A stretch of DNA of 64,000 nt. Source: Brevibacterium linens ATCC 9172. GTDB lineage: Bacteria > Actinomycetota > Actinomycetes > Actinomycetales > Brevibacteriaceae. The DNA lies in NCBI RefSeq assembly GCF_900169165.1, contig NZ_FXYY01000008.1:62001-126000 (forward strand), read 5' to 3'. The position numbers and the translations under genes are program-made. Shown here one piece after another: positions 59,286 through 64,000 of this stretch. Below the pieces are notes generated by a model. That model saw only the letters and a list, made by a program, of their open reading frames with translations, did not search any database and was not told where the DNA came from. How positions within the stretch are numbered: the first letter of the stretch is position 1; each line of letters opens with the position of its first letter.

Positions 59286-60650
59286 TCAGCTGAGGAGGTC
59301 GGCGAGGGCGGCCTCGATGACGTCGAAGGCGTCGTTCAGCAGCTCGTCGGAGATCGTCAGCGGCGGCAGGAAGCGCAGGATGTTGCCGAAGGTTCCCGTG
59401 ACGAGCACGAGGACGCCGTTCTTCGCACAGTAGTCCGCGACCTTCTTGACCAGGTCCGCGTTCGGTTCGATCGAGTCGCGCTCGACGAACTCGGCGGCGA
59501 TCATGGCGCCGCGGCCGCGGATGTCGCCGACCTCGGGGTACTTCGACTGCAGCTTCGTCAGACGGTCGACGAGGATCTCACCGATGTGCCCGGCCCGATC
59601 GGCCAGTCCGTCCTCTTCGTACGCGGCGATCGCACCGAGGGCAGCGGCACAGGCCGTGGGGTTGCCGCCGTAGGTTCCGCCGAGGCGACCCGGTCCGACC
59701 GAGTCCATGATGTCCGCGCGACCGGTCACGGCCGACAGCGGCAGACCGCCGGCGATGCCCTTGGCCGTGGTGATGAGGTCGGGCACGATGCCCTCCCACT
59801 CGGAGGCGAACATCTTGCCGGTGCGCGCGAATCCGGCCTGCACCTCATCGGCGACGAAGACGATGCCCTTTTCACGGGCGTAGTCGACGAGCGTGGGCAG
59901 GAAGCCCTCGGCCGGAACGATGAAGCCGCCCTCACCCTGGATGGGTTCGATGACGATCGCGGCGACGTACTCGGAGCCGATCTGCTTCTCGATCATCGTG
60001 ATGACGCGCTTGGCCGCGTCCTCACCGCTGATCTTCGTGCCGGCCGCGTCGTTGTCGCGGTACGGGTAGGACATGGGTGCGCGGTAGACCTCACCGGCAA
60101 AGGGACCGAAGCCGGCCTTGTAGGGGGCGGCCTTCGCGGTCATCGCCATGGTCAGATTCGTCCGGCCGTGGTAGGCGTGGTCGAAGACGACGACGGCATC
60201 GCGGCCGGTGTGGGCGCGAGCGATCTTCACGGCGTTCTCGACAGCCTCGGCACCGGAGTTGAGCAGCACGGTGCGCTTCTCGTGATCACCGGGGGTCAGA
60301 CGGTTGAGAGCTTCGGCGACCTCGACGTAGCTCTCGTACGGGTTGACCATGAAGCAGGTGTGGGTGAAGGCCTCGAGCTGGGCCTTCGCGGCCTCGACCA
60401 CGCGGGGGTTCGAGTTGCCGGCCGTGGTCACGGCGATTCCCGATCCGAGGTCGATGAGCTGGTTGCCGTCGGCGTCCTTGAGGATGCCGCCGCCGGCCGC
60501 CACCACGTAGGCGGGCAGGCTCGAGCCGACACCGGTCGCCACTGCTGACTTGCGACGTTCCTCGATCTCACGGGACTTCGGTCCCGGAATCTCGGTGACG
60601 ATCTTACGTTCCTGCGGCAGAGCTTCGCCGCCAATCTCCAAAGCTGTCAT
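59286..60650 (-). CDS. gabT: 4-aminobutyrate--2-oxoglutarate transaminase
   Basis: 454 aa class III aminotransferase. It transfers the amino group of GABA to 2-oxoglutarate, giving succinic semialdehyde. The PLP region has VFDHAYHGRTNLTMAMTA, the Asp in FVADEVQAGFARTGKMFA and the lysine-containing DLITTAKGIAGGLPLSAVTG; the N-terminal YVVAAGGGILKDADGNQLID (20 residues) is the substrate-side motif. The sequence is closest to bacterial GabT, but related omega-aminotransferases (ornithine, beta-alanine) cannot be ruled out. Cytosolic. The NarL-type two-component genes follow on the same strand. Confidence 0.9.
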   Translation of the reverse strand: MTALEIGGEALPQERKIVTEIPGPKSREIEERRKSAVATGVGSSLPAYVVAAGGGILKDADGNQLIDLGSGIAVTTAGNSNPRVVEAAKAQLEAFTHTCFMVNPYESYVEVAEALNRLTPGDHEKRTVLLNSGAEAVENAVKIARAHTGRDAVVVFDHAYHGRTNLTMAMTAKAAPYKAGFGPFAGEVYRAPMSYPYRDNDAAGTKISGEDAAKRVITMIEKQIGSEYVAAIVIEPIQGEGGFIVPAEGFLPTLVDYAREKGIVFVADEVQAGFARTGKMFASEWEGIVPDLITTAKGIAGGLPLSAVTGRADIMDSVGPGRLGGTYGGNPTACAAALGAIAAYEEDGLADRAGHIGEILVDRLTKLQSKYPEVGDIRGRGAMIAAEFVERDSIEPNADLVKKVADYCAKNGVLVLVTGTFGNILRFLPPLTISDELLNDAFDVIEAALADLLS

Positions 60651-60857
60651 AAGGGGAAGAATAGGGGCAAACGACGGTTTTTGTCACCTGCCGTCCGAGG
60701 GCTGAGCACAACCGCTCTCCGCGGCGAGACGAACCCGTTGATTCGGCACCGATCGGGTACGGAATCCGTTGTCGTGTGCCGGCGGCCGAATCCTCATTGC
60801 GGATGGCCGACAGCGAAGGCGGAAACAGCGCCGGGTGGTCCCCGACGCTCCCGGGAA

Positions 60858-62063
60858 TCAGCGGTTATGGCTGCGGGCGTCGACGTCCTTGTTACGTGCC
60901 GGAAGCACGCTCTCGTGTTCGCGCATCGGCACGACGATCGTCTCCTGAGCACCGATGACGCGTTCGCCGTCGCCGATTTCGAAGCTCAGCTGCGCCTCGG
61001 GGGCCAGGTTCCGCTTGACCACGGCCAGACCGATCGGTCCGAGCTCCCAATGCACGGTCACCGAGGTCAGAGCGCCCACGGAGCGTTCGGACCCGCGGAC
61101 CTCGGCGAGCGCCTCGGTGCCGGGATCCGGGGCGATATGCCCGGACCCGTCAAGATGAACGAAGGTCAATCGCCGAGGCGGCTGACCGAGATTGTGAACG
61201 CGGGCCACCGCTTCCTGACCCCGGTAGCAGCCCTTGGCCAGGTGCACGGCCGTGCGCAGCAGGTCGAGTTCGCCGACGAGGGCTTTGTGGTCGATCTCGT
61301 TCCGGCCCGGCCGCCACGCGGCGATTCGCAGCGCCTCCCAAGCGTCGAAGCCGGCCATGTCGAAGCTGTTCGCAGACAACCCCTGCAGGTCGGAGCGCTT
61401 GACGATGCCGATGACGAACGGAGTCTCGAGCCCGGGGTGGTCGGTGCCGGCGACGTCCTTGCCGATGTCGATCTGCGCATAGGAGGCCGAACCGCTGCCG
61501 ATATGCGGCCATGGGTCGGACCAGGTCCGGGTGACGGGCAGAGCTTCCGGCAGTGAGGTGATGGCGCCGAAGCACTGGTAGTCGTCGCTGAGGTCCTCGA
61601 TCTCAACACGCATCATGAAGACCATCTTGCGCAGGAAGTCCAGGGTTGCGTCGGTGTCGAGATCGCTGATCGCCCACAGGGCCTCACCGTCGTCGACGAG
61701 CCTGAGCCAGCCCTCGATGCGACCGTTCGGGTCGAGCACGAGGGTTTCGGTGGACACACCGGGCGCCAGGTTGTCGATCTTCTGCGTGGTGATCGAGTTC
61801 AGCCAGGTCAGACGGTCGGGTCCGTTCAGACGCAGCACGCGGAGGTGGGCGAGGTCGACGAGACCGTCCTTCTCCGCGAGCACCCGCTGCTCACGCAGGG
61901 AGGCTCCGTAGTGGATGGGCGTCTCGGCGAGGTCGCCGGCCCCGAGCACCGCGGTCGAGCTCAGTCCGCGAGCCAGCGACGAGCGCCGCACCGGCTGAGT
62001 GGGGGTGTTCTCCGGCGACGGCGAATCGTTGACATCAGAATTCGGCGACACGGGATCAGTCAT
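60858..62063 (-). CDS. ygfZ: YgfZ/GcvT-domain folate-binding protein
   Basis: 401 aa. The family signature is KGCYRGQEAVARVHNLGQPP (about residues 280-300), with the Cys that defines YgfZ. LRLNGPDRLTWLNSI and GRIEGWLRLVDDGEALW lie in the GcvT-like N-terminal half. YgfZ helps maintain iron-sulphur enzymes through a folate-linked step. It starts one base after the nitrobindin-like gene stop, so they are co-translated. The N- and C-termini are slightly long and hydrophilic. One 11-mer copy overlaps the signature codons (about 61167). Confidence 0.92.
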   Translation of the reverse strand: MTDPVSPNSDVNDSPSPENTPTQPVRRSSLARGLSSTAVLGAGDLAETPIHYGASLREQRVLAEKDGLVDLAHLRVLRLNGPDRLTWLNSITTQKIDNLAPGVSTETLVLDPNGRIEGWLRLVDDGEALWAISDLDTDATLDFLRKMVFMMRVEIEDLSDDYQCFGAITSLPEALPVTRTWSDPWPHIGSGSASYAQIDIGKDVAGTDHPGLETPFVIGIVKRSDLQGLSANSFDMAGFDAWEALRIAAWRPGRNEIDHKALVGELDLLRTAVHLAKGCYRGQEAVARVHNLGQPPRRLTFVHLDGSGHIAPDPGTEALAEVRGSERSVGALTSVTVHWELGPIGLAVVKRNLAPEAQLSFEIGDGERVIGAQETIVVPMREHESVLPARNKDVDARSHNR

Positions 62064-62064
62064 C

Positions 62065-62667
62065 TTACGACAGCTTCTTCAATCTGGCAGAGGAATGGGA
62101 GGCGAGTTCGTGGCCCATGGCTGCCATGTCCCAGGCCCACATGAGTTCGCCGCCGACGAGGCCGTACATCCGCGTCGAAGCGGTGTACTCCTTCGCGGTC
62201 TTCGTGCGCGCCACCACATCGGTGGCCAGGTCGATGCGCGGGCCCTTGACGGTGCCGGCATAGAGTTCCATGACACCGTGCGGATGGACGATCTCGGCTT
62301 CGATCTCGAAGGCGTCATCGTTCGTGCGCAGGGTCTCGACCGCGGCGGCCGAGGTGAAGCTCTGCGGTTCGGTCGGCACCATCATCCCCGGGCCGACGTC
62401 GCCGTCGTCGTGCTGGCGCACGAGCTGCCAGATTCCGGTCTCGAGAGTCAGAGTCGAGTCGAGTTCTCCGGATTCGCTGAGCAGCCACGCATGCGCGGTG
62501 TACTGCAGGAAGGGCGTGCCCTCATGGGCGACGAAGTCGATGCGCTGGCCGAACTGCTTCTCAGGAGTGTCCGCATAGCCGACGACACCGACGCCTTCCC
62601 ACGACCCGATCAGCCAGGACAGCGGGACGAGCTCGGGATGGACCGAGGTATCGAGTTCGATCACCAT
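62065..62667 (-). CDS. nitrobindin-like FABP-family protein
   Basis: 200 aa. LSWLIGSWEGVGVVGYAD is the GxWxGxG nitrobindin motif at residues 18-35, and the C-terminal His is in MAAMGHELASHSSARL. The beta-barrel binds haem and, in studied relatives, isomerises peroxynitrite. The orthologue in M. tuberculosis is Rv0813c, which is also close to a GlnR gene (Rv0818), as the start of a GlnR-like gene follows at 63808 here. Upstream of ygfZ in the same unit. Cytosolic. Confidence 0.9.
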   Translation of the reverse strand: MVIELDTSVHPELVPLSWLIGSWEGVGVVGYADTPEKQFGQRIDFVAHEGTPFLQYTAHAWLLSESGELDSTLTLETGIWQLVRQHDDGDVGPGMMVPTEPQSFTSAAAVETLRTNDDAFEIEAEIVHPHGVMELYAGTVKGPRIDLATDVVARTKTAKEYTASTRMYGLVGGELMWAWDMAAMGHELASHSSARLKKLS

Positions 62668-62673
62668 AAGGGA

Positions 62674-62790
62674 TCAGCGGTTGTCTTTGAACAGCGCCGT
62701 GACGACCTTGATCCCCACACCCAGGGCACCGAGAGCGGCAACGCCGACGAGGCTGGTGAAGACGATTTCGAGAGCAACAAGATTTTCCAT
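62674..62790 (-). CDS. 38-residue single-helix membrane protein
   Basis: MENLVALEIVFTSLVGVAAL is the first half; the full product is 38 residues with one helix (about 7-33) and the end KVVTALFKDNR. TGGGAG sits before the ATG, an acceptable ribosome-binding site. It begins 116 bases upstream of its TGA and stops seven bases before the nitrobindin-like ATG, so it heads that operon. Codon use is as in the neighbours. I do not recognise the family; its size and position would be missed by most gene callers. Confidence 0.62.
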   Translation of the reverse strand: MENLVALEIVFTSLVGVAALGALGVGIKVVTALFKDNR

Positions 62791-62863
62791 GCTCCCAGTC
62801 TACAGTTCCTGACAAAGTGATGTGCATCCAGCCCAGGGCCGCGGAACAGCGCCGCCGCCCAGA

Positions 62864-63667
62864 TCAGGAGGCGAGGCGTTCGAGAGCGTAGACGACGACT
62901 CCGCCGAGGGCGATCGGAGCGGCACCGAGGGCGAGCTGCACGGCGAAGCTGCGCGCCTTCTCGACGTTCTTCTTCACCTCGATGTTCTGCGAGGCCTCGA
63001 GGTTGGCGGCCTGGAACTTCGCATAGGCGACGAGCCCGAGCATCCGATCGACCGCCGCGACGAGCAGCCCCATGACGACACCGAGGCTGAGCGCCGAGGC
63101 CAGGGAGAGCGCCGGTGCGAACACGAGCACCGACAGGATTCCCGCTACGGCCGTGGACATGACGATGGCCAGCGGCGAGGTGTAGATCGCCGGCCACGGC
63201 AGCGCGGTCATGCACTGCGCCACGATGAGTGAGGCGAGGCCGATGACGATGGCCTCCTTGTCACCGGGGATCGTGATCGCAGCGACCCAGGTGCTCGCCG
63301 ACAGGACGATGACGAGGCCGGAGACCTGCGCGGACACGTTCGCCACGGCATAGGAGGCGCCGATTCCGCGGGTGAGGTTCTGTACGAAGGTCCACAGCAG
63401 TCCCAGGCCCGCGAGCACGGGCAGCCAGTCGAGGTAGGGCGCCGTGGAGTCGTGCCAGGCGGCGTAGAGTCCGCCGATTCCGAAGAGGGCGAGCATGATC
63501 GACGTCGCCCGCGGCTGCGGGGAGTCCGTCAGGCGCGGCCAACCGTAGGCGACGCCGAAGACGATGAGCCCGGTCGCCAGCAGGAACAGCGTATAGCCCC
63601 AGTACACGGAGGCGCTCAGGGCCAGCACCAACACCAGGGCGACGGCTACTCGAATCCATCTGATCAC
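62864..63667 (-). CDS. conserved integral membrane protein of unknown function
   Basis: 267 aa from GTG at complement 63665-63667 (VIRWIRVAVALVLVLALSAS). About eight membrane helices through residue 215, then a charged stretch (KFQAANLEASQNIEVKKNVE) and a final helix (LALGAAPIALGGVVVYAL). The first start further upstream gives Arg/Ser/Cys-rich sequence and is rejected. It is divergent from the GlnR-like gene. No family comes to mind with confidence. Confidence 0.65.
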   Translation of the reverse strand: MIRWIRVAVALVLVLALSASVYWGYTLFLLATGLIVFGVAYGWPRLTDSPQPRATSIMLALFGIGGLYAAWHDSTAPYLDWLPVLAGLGLLWTFVQNLTRGIGASYAVANVSAQVSGLVIVLSASTWVAAITIPGDKEAIVIGLASLIVAQCMTALPWPAIYTSPLAIVMSTAVAGILSVLVFAPALSLASALSLGVVMGLLVAAVDRMLGLVAYAKFQAANLEASQNIEVKKNVEKARSFAVQLALGAAPIALGGVVVYALERLAS

Positions 63668-63807
63668 AGCACTATCGTGCCTTATCGGATGGCACCCGCG
63701 GTAACCATCGGCGGTTGTGCGGCGGAGCGGCCCCGGCTGAGGCATCGCTATAATCTTCCTCAGACAACAGGCTGAGACGACGGGCGCCGAGGAGGTGGAG
63801 GCAGCAC

Positions 63808-64000
63808 ATGCGGATCCTGCACATCTGCCCCACGGCCAGGCTCGATGCACCCCTGGCTCCCGAATCCCTGCAGTACCTCGGCCACCGGATCGACCGCTGC
63901 GGCACCGAGGATCTGCCCGACCGCAAGGCCGACGCCGCTGCGGTCGATGTCGTCATCGCCGATGCCTGTCTCGATCTGTCCCTGGCCCCGCGCATCGCCG
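63808..64000 (+). CDS. probable GlnR-like OmpR-family regulator, N-terminus only (cut by window edge)
   Basis: 64 residues visible, running off the window. GAGG lies about 10 bases upstream of the ATG. The visible part, RILHICPTARLDAPLAPESL, then AAAVDVVIADACLDLSLAPR, resembles the atypical receiver domain of actinobacterial GlnR, where VDVVIxDAxxDL replaces the normal phosphorylated Asp region. GlnR controls nitrogen assimilation. The neighbourhood (nitrobindin-like gene close by) agrees. The DNA-binding half is outside the window, so this is an inference. Confidence 0.5.
   Translation, partial: MRILHICPTARLDAPLAPESLQYLGHRIDRCGTEDLPDRKADAAAVDVVIADACLDLSLAPRIA

Overview
The window is high-GC (about two thirds G+C by eye) chromosomal DNA from an actinobacterium. 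The gene content and order point to the Micrococcales, and Brevibacterium is my best guess. The evidence is mycothiol chemistry (mshA, S-(hydroxymethyl)mycothiol dehydrogenase), a CarD regulator beside ispD-ispF, a SenX3/RegX3-PhoU block beside gpmA, YbjN and mshA (the mycobacterial Rv0486-Rv0491 neighbourhood), DUF222/HNH proteins, and a nitrobindin-like gene near a probable GlnR. I see no rRNA, tRNA, CRISPR, prophage or insertion sequence. The genus is inference; no marker here is diagnostic.

Layout. 1-2680: tail of an amino-acid permease, then rlmB and cysS (minus). 2929-8245: a plus-strand transport and detoxification block (MetP/MetS-type importer with its tiny subunit, mycothiol-dependent formaldehyde dehydrogenase with a metallo-beta-lactamase partner, an APC permease). 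8366-11418: ketopantoate-reductase-like gene, ispF, ispD, carD (minus). 11771-21577: LpqE-like lipoprotein, regX3-senX3, phoU, gpmA, a BASS transporter, a GNAT enzyme, YbjN, mshA, a hydrolase and a DUF2516 protein. 21767-28423: AzlD/AzlC exporter with a divergent XRE-cupin regulator, a FUSC-like protein and pepN. 28799-36651: NlpC/P60 hydrolase, LLM oxidoreductase, DUF222-HNH protein, XRE-cupin regulator divergent from a thioredoxin-reductase-like oxidoreductase, and a universal stress protein. 36931-49819: amino-acid antiporter, then a ten-gene minus-strand run that looks like peptide or muropeptide uptake and degradation. 50106-59182: TAXI-TRAP transporter, PLP decarboxylase, PucR regulator and a NarL-type two-component system. 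59286-64000: gabT, ygfZ, nitrobindin-like gene, small membrane proteins and the start of a GlnR-like regulator.

How the genes work together. The clearest metabolic unit is the run 49819-38491: an oligopeptide ABC transporter (substrate-binding protein, two permeases, double ATPase), an S66 L,D-carboxypeptidase, a class-A-like serine hydrolase without an export signal, DUF3870, a DUF819 membrane protein, an M19 dipeptidase and a class I amidotransferase. It reads as import of wall-derived peptides followed by cytosolic breakdown.

Three things go beyond ordinary annotation. (1) A perfect or near-perfect palindrome of about 60 bp occurs twice, 59 kb apart, each time just after the stop codon of an unrelated minus-strand gene and with shared flanks. 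(2) The 11-mer CGCCGAGGCGG is repeated about 30 times on both strands, in and between genes, and sometimes forms both arms of a hairpin. (3) Many genes end in, or are followed by, short-period tandem repeats whose last unit includes or touches the stop codon, and several conserved enzymes (PepN, an ApbA-like reductase, a PLP decarboxylase, AzlD) carry in-frame micro-repeat insertions. Two gene models are also odd: ispD has no ATG, GTG or TTG start and probably begins at a CTG overlapping the carD stop, and the oxidoreductase at 35062 appears to be one base out of frame right after its start.
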